The notes: generated by a model not told the origin, from the sequence alone. Counted from the first letter of the stretch, positions 1-7,389 are shown. The stretch: DNA of 8,054 bases from Azonexus sp. (GCA_031285115.1 JAITWU010000145.1:1-8054), one strand, 5' to 3'. Made by a program: numbers and translations.

Positions 1-437
1 TAGCGGGATTCGATTTTTTCGAGAAAGACGTAGGCTGGTTTTTTGACTTCTTCCTGGACGCCAGCGAATTCATCGACATATTCGCAGCGCAGAATCATGA
101 TTTCAAACACTTCGCGCACGGTCGGGCAATCGTCGAGGACGCGGAAAAATTCTTTCAAGGCGGCTTCGATGGCGTCGAGCGGATTCACCAAACGCCCGGC
201 GAATAGCAGCGCGTCGGTGCGGGCAATGAGCGGCGCGAAGGCGTCTTCGTGCATGGCTGAAAAAAGCGCCGCCTTGTCGGCGAAATGCCAGTAAATCGCC
301 CCGCGTGTGACGCCCGCCTCCGTAGCGATGCGCTCCAGCGCCGAGCTGCCGACGCCGTATTGGTGAAAAATCCGGCGCGCTGCGTCAATGATGTCTTTGC
401 GCGTCTTTTCGGCTTCTTCCTTGGTTTTCCTGACCAT
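1..437 (-). CDS. TetR/AcrR-family transcriptional repressor of the efflux operon (C-terminus cut by window edge)
   Basis: Reading leftwards from the ATG at 437, 145 codons stay open to the window edge, so the C-terminal third is missing. A TetR N-terminal DNA-binding domain is clear: the first helix at about residues 10-28, then a helix-turn-helix at about 33-52 ending in the family hallmark TRGAIYWHFADK (44-55). The following region, including FFRVLDDCPTVREVFEIM, resembles the ligand-binding C-terminal domain of AcrR, TtgR and MtrR repressors. A GGGAGAG Shine-Dalgarno lies at 446-452, eight bases before the start. The gene is divergent from an RND efflux operon, the usual arrangement for a local repressor that releases DNA when it binds pump substrates. 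It probably binds the dyad at 476-499 and may also control itself. The repressor class is certain; its inducers cannot be read from sequence. Confidence 0.95.
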   Translation of the reverse strand, partial: MVRKTKEEAEKTRKDIIDAARRIFHQYGVGSSALERIATEAGVTRGAIYWHFADKAALFSAMHEDAFAPLIARTDALLFAGRLVNPLDAIEAALKEFFRVLDDCPTVREVFEIMILRCEYVDEFAGVQEEVKKPAYVFLEKIESR

Positions 438-473
438 TGGAACGACTCTCCCGGTTTTTGGCGTGGATCAAGT

Positions 474-501
474 TTTACATACATTCCCGTCTGTATATAA
501 T
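474..501 (+). promoter_or_regulatory. Sigma70-type promoter of the efflux operon
   Basis: A -35 box TTTACA (474-479, five of six consensus bases) and a perfect -10 box TATAAT (496-501) are separated by 16 bp. Transcription would begin near 507-509 and give a leader of about 22 nt before the adaptor gene. The strong boxes combined with an overlapping dyad suggest a promoter that is powerful when free and normally held off. A minus-strand promoter for the repressor must lie in the same 93-bp gap, but I could not pick convincing boxes for it. Confidence 0.8.
476..499. promoter_or_regulatory. AcrR-like operator dyad overlapping the efflux promoter
   Basis: The left half-site TACATACATT (476-485), a 4-bp spacer CCCG, and the right half-site TCTGTATATA (490-499) form a 24-bp imperfect dyad. 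From memory, the E. coli acrAB operator has TACATACATT, a 4-bp spacer, then AATGTATGTA. The left half is identical and the right half matches at 7 of 10 positions, with the same spacing. The dyad covers the promoter spacer and the first bases of the -10 box, so a bound TetR-type dimer would block RNA polymerase. Binding by the adjacent repressor is inferred. Confidence 0.75.
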
Positions 502-518
502 ACCCCGATATTTTTCCC

Positions 519-522
519 GGAG
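519..522 (+). promoter_or_regulatory. Ribosome binding site of the adaptor gene
   Basis: GGAG lies eight bases before the ATG at 531. This supports that start over the overlapping ATG in another frame at 437. Confidence 0.7.
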
Positions 523-530
523 TACCCACG

Positions 531-1685
531 ATGTTTGCCGCCCGGTCGCCGCAGTCCCTTTTTGCCCCATTTTTTTCGCCTGTTCTCGCTGCCGCGCTCG
601 GCCTCGCCTTGCTTGCCGGTTGTTCCGAGAAGCCTGCGGCGGCGCCGACGCCGGGGCCGTTGCCGGTGACGGTGCTCGATATGCAGCCGCAGCGCCTGCC
701 GTCTTACATCGAGGTCATGGCCCAGACGGAAGGGGCGCGGGAAACGGAAGTGCGCGCCCGCGTCGGCGGCATTCTCGAAAAACGCCTCTATCAGGAAGGC
801 GATATGGTCAGGGAAGGCCAGCCTTTGTTTCAGATCGACCGCTCGACTTACGAGATTGCCGTGGCCGACGCCCGCGCCAAGGCGCAGCAGACGGCGCGGG
901 AAATGCAGCGCCTGAAGGGCTTGATCGAAGCCAACGCCATCAGCCGCAAGGATTACGACGATGCCGTCTCGGCCAATGACATGGCCCAGGCGGCCTTGCG
1001 CCAGGCTGAACTCAATTTGTCGTGGACGACGGTCACCGCGCCGGTCAGCGGCACGACCGGGCGGGCGGTGAAATCGGAAGGCAATCTGATTTCAACGGCT
1101 GACAGCCTCCTGACTTCGATTTTCCAGAGTAACCCGATCTGGGTGCGTTTCAGCCTCGGCGACAGCGATCTCGCCAAGCTCCCCGGCGGTCACGCGAGCC
1201 GTCAGAACGCCAGGGGCGTCGAGTTGGTTCTGGCCGACGGCAGTGTTTATCCGCAGCCCGGCAAACTCAATTTTCTCGCCAGCAACATCGACTTGACCCT
1301 CGGCACCCAGCAGTTGCGGGCCGAGTTCGATAACCGCGACGGCGCGTTGCTGCCCGGCCAGTTCGTCCGCGCCCGGCTGCTCACCGGCGATCTCGACGGC
1401 GTTTTTCTCGTGCCGCAAGGGGCGGTCATCCAGTCTGAACGCGGCACGCTCTTGATGCTGGCGGAAGACGGCAAAGTCGCGCCACGGCCCGTCAAGGTCG
1501 GCGAATGGCGCGGCAAGGACTGGATCATTCTCAGCGGTCTCAAGGCGGGCGATCAGGTGATTGTCGATAACCTCCTGAAACTGCGCCCCGGCGCGCCGGT
1601 CGCGCCGCATCCGCCAGCCGCGCCCGGTTCGGCCCCCGGCGCTCCGGCTGGCGCGCCGAACGCTGCGCCGCCAGCCAAGGGTTGA
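531..1685 (+). CDS. RND efflux periplasmic adaptor (membrane-fusion) lipoprotein, AcrA/MexA type
   Basis: This 384-residue protein would link the inner-membrane pump to the outer-membrane channel. It starts with a lipoprotein signal peptide: a hydrophobic stretch at about 17-29 and lipobox LAGC with acylated Cys31. A split biotinyl-lipoyl-like domain follows (about 72-103, containing VGGI and EGDMVREGQPLFQID, and about 160-192, containing TVTAPVSG). Between its halves is an alpha-hairpin at about 104-160. Counting from the D at 103 to the SG at 173-174 gives the MexA-type hairpin length, one heptad per arm shorter than AcrA as I recall it. Beta-barrel and membrane-proximal domains occupy about 195-355. 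The last 30 residues are a low-complexity Pro/Ala/Gly tail, probably flexible. It is the first gene of the operon. The family is certain; exact substrates are unknown, so no symbol is assigned. Confidence 0.97.
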   Translation: MFAARSPQSLFAPFFSPVLAAALGLALLAGCSEKPAAAPTPGPLPVTVLDMQPQRLPSYIEVMAQTEGARETEVRARVGGILEKRLYQEGDMVREGQPLFQIDRSTYEIAVADARAKAQQTAREMQRLKGLIEANAISRKDYDDAVSANDMAQAALRQAELNLSWTTVTAPVSGTTGRAVKSEGNLISTADSLLTSIFQSNPIWVRFSLGDSDLAKLPGGHASRQNARGVELVLADGSVYPQPGKLNFLASNIDLTLGTQQLRAEFDNRDGALLPGQFVRARLLTGDLDGVFLVPQGAVIQSERGTLLMLAEDGKVAPRPVKVGEWRGKDWIILSGLKAGDQVIVDNLLKLRPGAPVAPHPPAAPGSAPGAPAGAPNAAPPAKG

Positions 1686-1689
1686 GGAG
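1684..1689 (+). promoter_or_regulatory. Ribosome binding site of the RND pump gene
   Basis: GAGGAG overlaps the adaptor stop codon (1683-1685) and lies five bases before the ATG at 1695. Ribosomes ending the adaptor gene could reinitiate here, linking translation of the two subunits. Confidence 0.75.
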
Positions 1690-1694
1690 CGTCC

Positions 1695-4600
1695 ATGTCA
1701 CATTTTTTCATCAACCGGCCTATTTTTGCCTCGGTCATTTCGATCATCATCGTCATCGCCGGTCTGGTCGCCGCGCGCATTTTGCCGGTCGCGCAGTATC
1801 CGGAAATCGCCCCGCCGACCATCATGATCACCGCCGCCTACCCCGGCGCTTCCGCCGAAACGCTGGCCAAAACGGTGGCCGCGCCAATCGAGGAGCAGTT
1901 GAACGGCGTCGAGAACATGCTCTATTTCAACTCCTCGTCGGCGGCCAACGGCACGGTCACGATCACCGCGACCTTTGAAGTTGGCACCAATGCCGACGTC
2001 GCCTCGGTCAACGTGAACAACCGGGTCAAGGCCGCCGAGCCGCGTCTGCCGGAAGATGTGCGGCGCAACGGCGTGATTGTCCAGAAGCGTTCCAATGACA
2101 TTTTGCAGGTGTTGTCGCTGCGTTCCGAAAAGGCGCGCTACAGCACGCTGTTTCTCTCCAACTACGCTTCGCTCAATGTCGTCGATGAACTGAAGCGGAT
2201 CAAGGGGGTCGGCGATGTGACCGTGTTCGGCGCTCAGGATTACTCGATGCGCGTCTGGCTCAAACCCGACCGCATGGCGCAACTGGGGGTGACGACGGCG
2301 GAAATCGCCAGCGCCATCAGTGCCCAGAACGCCCAGAACGCCGCTGGCAAAATCGGCCAGGACCCGGCCCCGGACGATCAGCAACTGGTCTACACCGTAA
2401 CCGCCAAAGGGCGGCTCCTGACCGAGGAGCAATTCGGCAATATCGTCATCCGTTCAAGCGGCCCCGGCGGCGTGTTGCGTCTGCGCGACCTCGCCCGCAT
2501 CGAACTCGGCGCTTACAACTACGAACAGCGGGTGACGCTCGATGGCGAGCCGACCATTTCGATGGGCATCTTTCTGCAAACCGGGGCCAATGCGCTGGAA
2601 GTGGCGGATCTGGTGCGGCAGAAGATGGCGCAACTCAAAAGCACTTTCCCCGAAGGCATGGAGTATGTGATTCCCTTTGACACCACGCGCTTCGTTTCCG
2701 CCTCGATCAACGAGGTGTTCAATACCTTGATCGAAGCCATGCTACTGGTGCTGGCGGTGATTTTCCTCTTTCTGCAAAGCTGGCGGGCGACGCTGATCCC
2801 GATGGTGGCGGTGCCGATTTCGCTGATCGGCAGTTTCGCCGGGCTGTGGCTCTTTGGCTTTTCGATCAACACGCTGACCTTGTTCGCCCTCGTGCTCGCC
2901 ATCGGCATGGTGGTCGACGACGCCATCGTCGTGCTCGAAAACGTCGAGCGCCTCATGCGCGAAGAAAAACTGCCGCCCAAAGCCGCCGCCATCCGGGCCA
3001 TGCACGAAGTCCAGTCGGCGCTGGTCGCCATCATTCTCGTGCTGTGCGCGGTGTTCGTGCCGGTCGCCTTCCTTGGCGGCATCGCTGGTCAGTTGTACAA
3101 GCAGTTTGCCGTCACGGTGGCCGTTTCGGTCGTCCTTTCCGGCACCACGGCGCTGACGCTGACGCCAGCCCTGTGCGCCCTGGTGCTCAAGACCCAGCAT
3201 CAGGAAAGCCGTCTGTTCGCGCCCTTCAACCGGGCCTTCGAGCGTTTCACCCGCTCTTACACGGCGACGGTTGGCTTCACCCTCAAGCATGGCATCCTTG
3301 GCGCGTTGGTTTTCGCCGGGGTGATCGGCGTCGTCGCCTTCATGTTCCGCATCATTCCCGGCAGCTTCGTACCGGCGGAAGACCAGGGCGTCATCTTTTC
3401 AACGGTGGCCCTGCCGGACGGCGCTACGCTGGGCCGCACGCAGAAGGTTCAGGACAACCTGCGCCAGGTCATCGCCGCCGATCAGGCGGTCGAGCACACT
3501 TTTTCCATCACCGGCTTTGATCTCATCGGCGGGGCCAACAAACCCAATGCCGGCACCTTCATCATCCCGCTCAAGGATTGGTCGGAACGCCAGAGCAGCG
3601 CCCAGGATCTGGTTGGCAAGTTCATGGGCGTCGGCATGTCGATGCCGGATGGCATGGCGATCATGTTCAACCCGGCGGCCATTCGCGGTCTCGGTTCGAC
3701 CGGCGGTTTTGAGGTTTTTGTCCAGAACCGTGTCGATGGCGACGCCAAAAATCTCGGCGACGTGGTTCAGAACTTTATCGCCGAATTGCAGAAACACCCT
3801 GAATTCACGCGCATTTCCACCTTCTTCCGGCCAAGCGTGCCGCAACTCTTTGTCGATGTCGACGAGAAAAAGGCGCTGGCGCTCGGCATTCCGCTGACCA
3901 GCATCTACTCGACCCTGCAAAGCACGATGGGCGCGCTCTACGTCAATGACTTCAACAAGGCGGGCCGCGTCTATCGCGTCCAGTTGCAGGCCGAGGCCAA
4001 TTACCGGATGAAGCCGGACGACATCGGCAAGGTCTACGTCAAGAGCGCGACGAGCGGGGCCATGATTCCCTTGTCGGCGGTCACCACCGTCCGCCGCGTG
4101 GTCGGCCCGGAACAGGTCGAACGCTTCAACGGCTTCATCGCCGCCAAGGTCATGGGCGACTCGAAACCCGGCGTCAGTTCCGGCGATGTCATCAAGATCG
4201 TCGAACAAGTCGCCGCCGCCAACCTGCCGGAGGGCTACACGATCTCCTGGACCGGCCAGGTGTTCCAGGAAAAACGCACCTCCGGCTCATCCGGTCAGGC
4301 GTTTGCCTTCGCCATCATCATGGTTTTCCTGATTCTCGCCGCCCAGTACGAAAAATGGTCGCTGCCGGTCGCCGTCCTCATGGCCGTGCCCTTCGCCATC
4401 ATGGGCGCGCTGATCGCCATCCTGATGCGGGGAATGCCCAATGACATCTACTTCCAGATCGGCCTCGTCGTGCTCATTGGTCTCGCCTCAAAGAACGCCA
4501 TCCTCATCGTCGAGTTCGCCGCCCAGAAATACGCCGAAGGCATGAGCGCCGTCGACGCCGCCATCGAAGCCGCCCGTCTGCGTTTGCGGCCCATCATCAT

Positions 4601-4808
4601 GACCTCGCTCGCTTTCGTACTTGGCGTCCTGCCGCTCGTCAAAGCCACCGGCGCCGGCGCTGCCGCCCGCCGCTCGATGGGTACTGGCGTTTTTGGCGGG
4701 ATGCTCGCCGCCACCTTTATCGCCACCATTTTCATCCCGCTGTTCTTCAAGTGGCTGGAGCGCGGCAAACAAATGCACCCCTTGCACCCCACCGAGGAGC
4801 CAAAATGA
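1695..4808 (+). CDS. RND multidrug efflux transporter, HAE1 family (AcrB/MexB/MexF type)
   Basis: This 1037-residue proton-driven inner-membrane pump is full length for the family. It has the usual plan: TM1 at about 10-29, a large periplasmic loop, TM2-TM6, TM7, a second loop, and TM8-TM12. The proton relay is intact: D408 and D409 in TM4 (IGMVVDDAIVVLENVER), K933 in TM10 (ASKNAILIVEF) and R965 in TM11 (RLRLRPIIMTSLAF) match AcrB D407, D408, K940 and R971. By-eye alignment with AcrB's phenylalanine-rich distal pocket gives F178, F603, F608 and F622 conserved. I136 and L610 replace AcrB F136 and F617. The RGLGSTGGFEVFVQ segment recalls MexF-like members. The gene lies 9 nt after the adaptor and overlaps the channel gene by 4 nt, so the three should be co-expressed. 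Substrates are probably amphiphilic drugs or dyes, by inference. Confidence 0.98.
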   Translation: MSHFFINRPIFASVISIIIVIAGLVAARILPVAQYPEIAPPTIMITAAYPGASAETLAKTVAAPIEEQLNGVENMLYFNSSSAANGTVTITATFEVGTNADVASVNVNNRVKAAEPRLPEDVRRNGVIVQKRSNDILQVLSLRSEKARYSTLFLSNYASLNVVDELKRIKGVGDVTVFGAQDYSMRVWLKPDRMAQLGVTTAEIASAISAQNAQNAAGKIGQDPAPDDQQLVYTVTAKGRLLTEEQFGNIVIRSSGPGGVLRLRDLARIELGAYNYEQRVTLDGEPTISMGIFLQTGANALEVADLVRQKMAQLKSTFPEGMEYVIPFDTTRFVSASINEVFNTLIEAMLLVLAVIFLFLQSWRATLIPMVAVPISLIGSFAGLWLFGFSINTLTLFALVLAIGMVVDDAIVVLENVERLMREEKLPPKAAAIRAMHEVQSALVAIILVLCAVFVPVAFLGGIAGQLYKQFAVTVAVSVVLSGTTALTLTPALCALVLKTQHQESRLFAPFNRAFERFTRSYTATVGFTLKHGILGALVFAGVIGVVAFMFRIIPGSFVPAEDQGVIFSTVALPDGATLGRTQKVQDNLRQVIAADQAVEHTFSITGFDLIGGANKPNAGTFIIPLKDWSERQSSAQDLVGKFMGVGMSMPDGMAIMFNPAAIRGLGSTGGFEVFVQNRVDGDAKNLGDVVQNFIAELQKHPEFTRISTFFRPSVPQLFVDVDEKKALALGIPLTSIYSTLQSTMGALYVNDFNKAGRVYRVQLQAEANYRMKPDDIGKVYVKSATSGAMIPLSAVTTVRRVVGPEQVERFNGFIAAKVMGDSKPGVSSGDVIKIVEQVAAANLPEGYTISWTGQVFQEKRTSGSSGQAFAFAIIMVFLILAAQYEKWSLPVAVLMAVPFAIMGALIAILMRGMPNDIYFQIGLVVLIGLASKNAILIVEFAAQKYAEGMSAVDAAIEAARLRLRPIIMTSLAFVLGVLPLVKATGAGAAARRSMGTGVFGGMLAATFIATIFIPLFFKWLERGKQMHPLHPTEEPK
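4794..4799 (+). promoter_or_regulatory. Ribosome binding site of the outer-membrane channel gene
   Basis: GAGGAG lies five bases before the ATG at 4805, the same motif and spacing as for the pump gene. It fixes the channel start at 4805, where ATG overlaps the pump's TGA as ATGA. The in-frame ATG at 4751 lies inside the pump gene and would put extra residues ahead of the lipoprotein signal. Confidence 0.8.
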
Positions 4809-6223
4809 TCTCCCGCCTGACCCCGCTCGCCCTGGCGCTCGCGCTTGCCGGTTGCGCCATCGGCCCCGACTACCAGCGCCCGGCGACAACGCTGCCAGAA
4901 AACTATCCGGAAGCCGGTCAAACCACGGCAGCCGCCGCCGTCAACAACCGCTGGTGGACGCTGTTCGCCGACGCCACGCTCAACGATCTGGTCGACCAGG
5001 CGCTCAAGAACAACGCCGACGTCCGCCTCGCCATCGCCCGCATCGAGCAGGCTGAGGCCGTCGCCCGCGAAACCGGCAGCCTCTACTTCCCGGAAATTGA
5101 TGTCGAAGCGGGCAGCAGCAATAGCCAGTTGAGCAGCAAAACGGCAACCTGGAATGCCGCCATGCCGCGCATTTCCCACAGCCGCCGCGCCGCGCTGACC
5201 ACCAGCTATGAATTCGATGTCTGGGGTTCGGCCCGCCGCGCCAATGAAGCGGCGCGGGCCAATCTGCTCGCCAGCCGCTATTCGCGCGACACCATCGGCC
5301 TCACCATCGCCGCCCTGGTCAGCAACGCCTACCTCGCCCTGCGCGCCCTCGACGCGCAACAGACCGTCGCCGCCGAATCGCTGCGCGACAACGAAGCCAA
5401 CCAGAAACTGGTCAAAGCCCGCCTTGACGCCGGTTACGTCTCGCCGCTCGACCTGCATCAAGCCAACAGCGCCGTCGCCAATGCCGAAGCGCAGCTCGCT
5501 GAACTCAAACGCCAACGCGCCCTGCTCGAACACCAGTTGGCGCTGCTCACCGCCAACCCGTCGCTTACCATCGCCGCTGGCGACCTGCGCCAGTTGCCGC
5601 TGCCGCCCGTGCCGCCCGCCGGTCTGCCCGCCGATCTCATCGAAGCCCGACCCGACGTGCGCCAGGCCGAACAAAACCTGATCGCCGCCAACGCCAATAT
5701 CGGCATCGCCAAGGCGGGCTACTTCCCGCGCTTTTCGCTGACCGGCAGCTTCGGCTCGGAAAGCGCCACGCTCAACAACCTGTTTACAGCGGGCGCTGAA
5801 ACCTGGTCGTTTGGCCTTGGCCTGTTCGCCCCGCTGCTCGACTTTGGCCGCACCACAGCCCGCGTCGATCAAGCCGTGGCGGTCAACGAGCAATCCCTGA
5901 TCGCCTGGCAAAACTCCCTGCAAATCGCCTACAAAGAAGTGCGCGACGCGCTCGTCAACCTGCGCCAGAACGCCGCAGCCGAAAGCGCCCGCAACGCCGT
6001 GGTCGCCGACACCAAAGAAGCCTTGCGCATCTACAACCGCCGTTACAGCGAAGGCTATTCGAGCTATCTCGAAGTCCTCCTCGCCCAGAACGCCTACAAC
6101 AGCGCCCTGGCCAACCTGATCTCAACCCGCCAGGCTCGGCTGACGGCGGCGGTCGACCTGTTCAAGGCGCTCGGCGGCGGCTGGAACGGCAGGGATCAGG
6201 AATCGGGGATCGGCAATCAGTAA
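4805..6223 (+). CDS. RND efflux outer-membrane lipoprotein channel, NodT/OprM family
   Basis: This 472-residue protein is the outer-membrane exit duct of the efflux pump. Its short lipoprotein signal peptide ends in lipobox LAGC with acylated Cys17. The OprM-type AIGPDYQRP motif (18-26) follows directly. Two outer-membrane efflux protein repeats cover about 60-245 and 275-455, giving the long helical hairpins and beta strands of a trimeric TolC-like barrel. The inter-repeat motif ARPDVRQAEQNLIAANANIG begins at residue 281. The family C-terminus normally ends near LFKALGGGW. The last ten residues here (RDQESGIGNQ) come from a heptanucleotide array and are probably a repeat-encoded extension. 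The stop overlaps the convergent rlmB stop region by 7 bp. It is the third gene of the operon and translationally coupled to the pump. Confidence 0.97.
   Translation: MISRLTPLALALALAGCAIGPDYQRPATTLPENYPEAGQTTAAAAVNNRWWTLFADATLNDLVDQALKNNADVRLAIARIEQAEAVARETGSLYFPEIDVEAGSSNSQLSSKTATWNAAMPRISHSRRAALTTSYEFDVWGSARRANEAARANLLASRYSRDTIGLTIAALVSNAYLALRALDAQQTVAAESLRDNEANQKLVKARLDAGYVSPLDLHQANSAVANAEAQLAELKRQRALLEHQLALLTANPSLTIAAGDLRQLPLPPVPPAGLPADLIEARPDVRQAEQNLIAANANIGIAKAGYFPRFSLTGSFGSESATLNNLFTAGAETWSFGLGLFAPLLDFGRTTARVDQAVAVNEQSLIAWQNSLQIAYKEVRDALVNLRQNAAAESARNAVVADTKEALRIYNRRYSEGYSSYLEVLLAQNAYNSALANLISTRQARLTAAVDLFKALGGGWNGRDQESGIGNQ
6193..6220 (+). repeat. Heptanucleotide array, left arm (4 units)
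   Basis: Four tandem 7-mers, GGATCAG, GAATCGG, GGATCGG and CAATCAG, share the pattern NNATCNG. They encode the end of the channel protein. The array is repeated in inverted orientation at 6254-6281, with 21 of 28 positions able to pair. Confidence 0.8.
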
Positions 6224-7011
6224 TTCTTGCGCGCCGAAGGCGCATAAACCGGACTGATACCTGATCCCTGATCCCCGATACCCGACGCGCGTCGGCGCGC
6301 TTCGTAGAGGCAGACGCCAGCGGCGACCGAAACATTGAGGCTGTCGACCGCGCCATACATCGGAATCGACACCAACTGGTCGCAGTTTTCCCGCGTCAGG
6401 CGCCGCATTCCCTCGCCTTCAGCGCCGAATACCCAGGCCGTCGCCAGCGGCCAGTCGGCGGCGTAAAGGTCTTTGCCCGCTTCGCCCGCCGCGCCGATGA
6501 CTTGAATATCGCGCTCCTGCAATTCGCGCAGCGTCCGCGCCAGATTGGTGACCATCACATAAGGCACGGTTTCCGCCGCGCCGCTGGCGGCTTTGGCGGC
6601 AACATCGGTCAAACCGGCGGCGCGGTCTTTCGGCGCAATCACTGCGTGCACGCCCGCCGCGTCAGCGACGCGCAGACAAGCGCCGAGGTTGCGCGGGTCA
6701 GTAACGCCATCGAGCACCAGCAAAAAAGCCGGTTCCGTGAGCGTGTCGAGCACATCGTCGAGCCGCGCCGTCTGACGCCCGCCTTCGACGCGGGCAATCA
6801 CGCCCTGATGCCGCGCCCCCGGCGCCATACCGTCGAGCCTTTTGGCGTCAGCGGCGATGACGCGCACGTTTTGCAATTCGGCATGAGCCAGCAGATCGCG
6901 GGCGCGGCCATCCTGACGGTTCTGGTCGATGATGATTTCCTTAACCGCCGCCGGATCATGACGCAGTTTGGCGGTGACGGCGTGAAAGCCGTAAATCAGG
7001 CGGGCAGACAT
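6217..7011 (-). CDS. rlmB: 23S rRNA (guanosine-2251-2'-O)-methyltransferase RlmB
   Basis: This 264-residue SPOUT/TrmH-family enzyme would use S-adenosylmethionine to methylate the ribose of G2251 in the 23S rRNA P-loop. Residues 4-78 form the N-terminal RNA-recognition domain (LIYGFHAV... to HQGVIARVE). The SpoU knot domain shows all three motifs: DGVTDPRNLGACLR at 101-114 with N108 and R114, VFGAEGEGMRRL at 194-205 with E198, and VSIPMYGAVDSLNVSVAAG at 214-232. The normal core ends near residue 241 (YEARRR). The last 23 residues are an unusual tail encoded by the inverted heptanucleotide array and the following spacer. The start is the ATG at 7011-7009, with a weak GGAAA ribosome site five bases upstream. 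A TAAAAT box on the minus strand at 7044-7039 could be a -10, but no -35 fits. The rnr gene that often precedes rlmB is absent; repeats lie there instead. Confidence 0.95.
   Translation of the reverse strand: MSARLIYGFHAVTAKLRHDPAAVKEIIIDQNRQDGRARDLLAHAELQNVRVIAADAKRLDGMAPGARHQGVIARVEGGRQTARLDDVLDTLTEPAFLLVLDGVTDPRNLGACLRVADAAGVHAVIAPKDRAAGLTDVAAKAASGAAETVPYVMVTNLARTLRELQERDIQVIGAAGEAGKDLYAADWPLATAWVFGAEGEGMRRLTRENCDQLVSIPMYGAVDSLNVSVAAGVCLYEARRRASGIGDQGSGISPVYAPSARKNY
6254..6281 (-). repeat. Heptanucleotide array, right (inverted) arm (4 units)
   Basis: On the minus strand the units are GTATCGG, GGATCAG, GGATCAG and GTATCAG. They are the inverted counterpart of the array at 6193-6220, across a 33-bp spacer. 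They encode SGIGDQGSGIS in the RlmB tail. Both convergent transcripts would carry a long imperfect stem-loop, but I see no U-tract, so a terminator role is unproven. Confidence 0.8.
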
Positions 7012-7077
7012 GGCGATTTCCGGAAAAGCGAGGCGGGCATTTTAGCGCAACGACCGCCGCTCTCTCCGGCTGCCTCA

Positions 7078-7115
7078 TTCCATTTTCCAAGGCAATCGCA
7101 TGAATGCTTTGGGAC
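7078..7115 (+). repeat. GGCAATCGC element, copy A (truncated left arm)
   Basis: The segment TTCCATTTTCCAAGGCAATC and the following GCATGAATG plus CTTTGGGA match copy B at 7226-7284 closely. The left arm of the hairpin is lost, leaving only TGCCT against AGGCA. This appears to be a decayed or partial copy. Confidence 0.7.
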
Positions 7116-7172
7116 AACAAAACAACCGTTTTTATCCGCTGCAAAAAGCCCATAAGGGAGAAAAAGGGTGTT

Positions 7173-7220
7173 GTAGGAACGACTTTTAGTCGCCCGCTGG
7201 CGGCAGAATGCCGCCCCTAC
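7173..7220. repeat. REPIN-like doublet: two inverted GTAG-headed REP hairpins
   Basis: The element begins with GTAG (7173-7176) and ends with CTAC (7217-7220). On the plus strand GTAG is followed by the hairpin CGACT-TTT-AGTCG (7180-7192). On the minus strand GTAG is followed by the hairpin GGCGGCA-TTC-TGCCGCC (7215-7199). Two head-out REPs separated by a few bases are the REPIN arrangement known from Pseudomonas and Stenotrophomonas, where a RAYT transposase is thought to mobilise them. No RAYT gene is in this window. Confidence 0.75.
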
Positions 7221-7225
7221 GTCAG

Positions 7226-7284
7226 TCATGCGATTGCCCTGTTCCATTTTCCAGGGCAATCGCATGAATGGTTTTGGCATTTAT
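7226..7284 (+). repeat. GGCAATCGC stem-loop element, copy B (intact)
   Basis: A perfect 16-bp inverted repeat, TCATGCGATTGCCCTG (7226-7241) with CAGGGCAATCGCATGA (7252-7267), encloses a 10-nt loop. It is followed by the shared 3' flank ATGGTTTTGGCATTT. It starts six bases after the REPIN-like element and is the best preserved of three copies. Confidence 0.85.
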
Positions 7285-7320
7285 TGGTTGATGGCAGCGG
7301 TTCCCGGCTGCCGCCAAAAG

Positions 7321-7362
7321 CCCCTCGCCCCTCGCGGGAGAGGGGGTGGGGAGAGGGGGAGA
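7321..7362 (+). repeat. CCCTCTCCC-type intergenic repeat, left member of an inverted pair
   Basis: A G-rich stretch containing GGGAGAGGGGG and GGGGAGAGGGGGA is preceded by CCCCTCGCCCCTCGC, so it can fold on itself. It is the approximate reverse complement of 7390-7433. Repeats of this general type occur between genes in many proteobacteria; I recognise the style, not a named family. Confidence 0.7.
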
Positions 7363-7389
7363 ATGGCCGGAAGCGCTCTTTTAACCGCT

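Noticed and set aside
4751..4804. An upstream in-frame ATG for the channel gene
   Set aside because: It would place 18 residues before the lipoprotein signal peptide and has no fitting ribosome site. The ATGA overlap at 4805 does.
4448..5923. A 491-codon open frame on the minus strand, antisense to the pump and channel genes
   Set aside because: It lies opposite two certain genes. Its length follows from their strong GC bias, its composition is Gly/Arg/Gln-rich, and it has no recognisable domain.
6231..6243. GCGCC-GAA-GGCGC hairpin as a rho-independent terminator between the convergent genes
   Set aside because: The stem is only 5 bp, no T-tract follows on either strand, and it lies inside the rlmB coding sequence.
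6282..6295. A perfect 14-bp palindrome, CCGACGCGCGTCGG
   Set aside because: It is within rlmB codons for Arg-rich residues and can arise by chance in GC-rich coding DNA. Nothing else points to a site.
6502..7155. A 217-codon plus-strand open frame opposite rlmB
   Set aside because: It is a mirror of the rlmB coding bias, shows no domain, and runs on into repeat DNA.
6996..7280. A 94-codon minus-strand open frame with two similar segments (PKPFMRLPWKM and PKHSCDCLGKW)
   Set aside because: The internal repetition is simply copies A and B of the stem-loop element translated.
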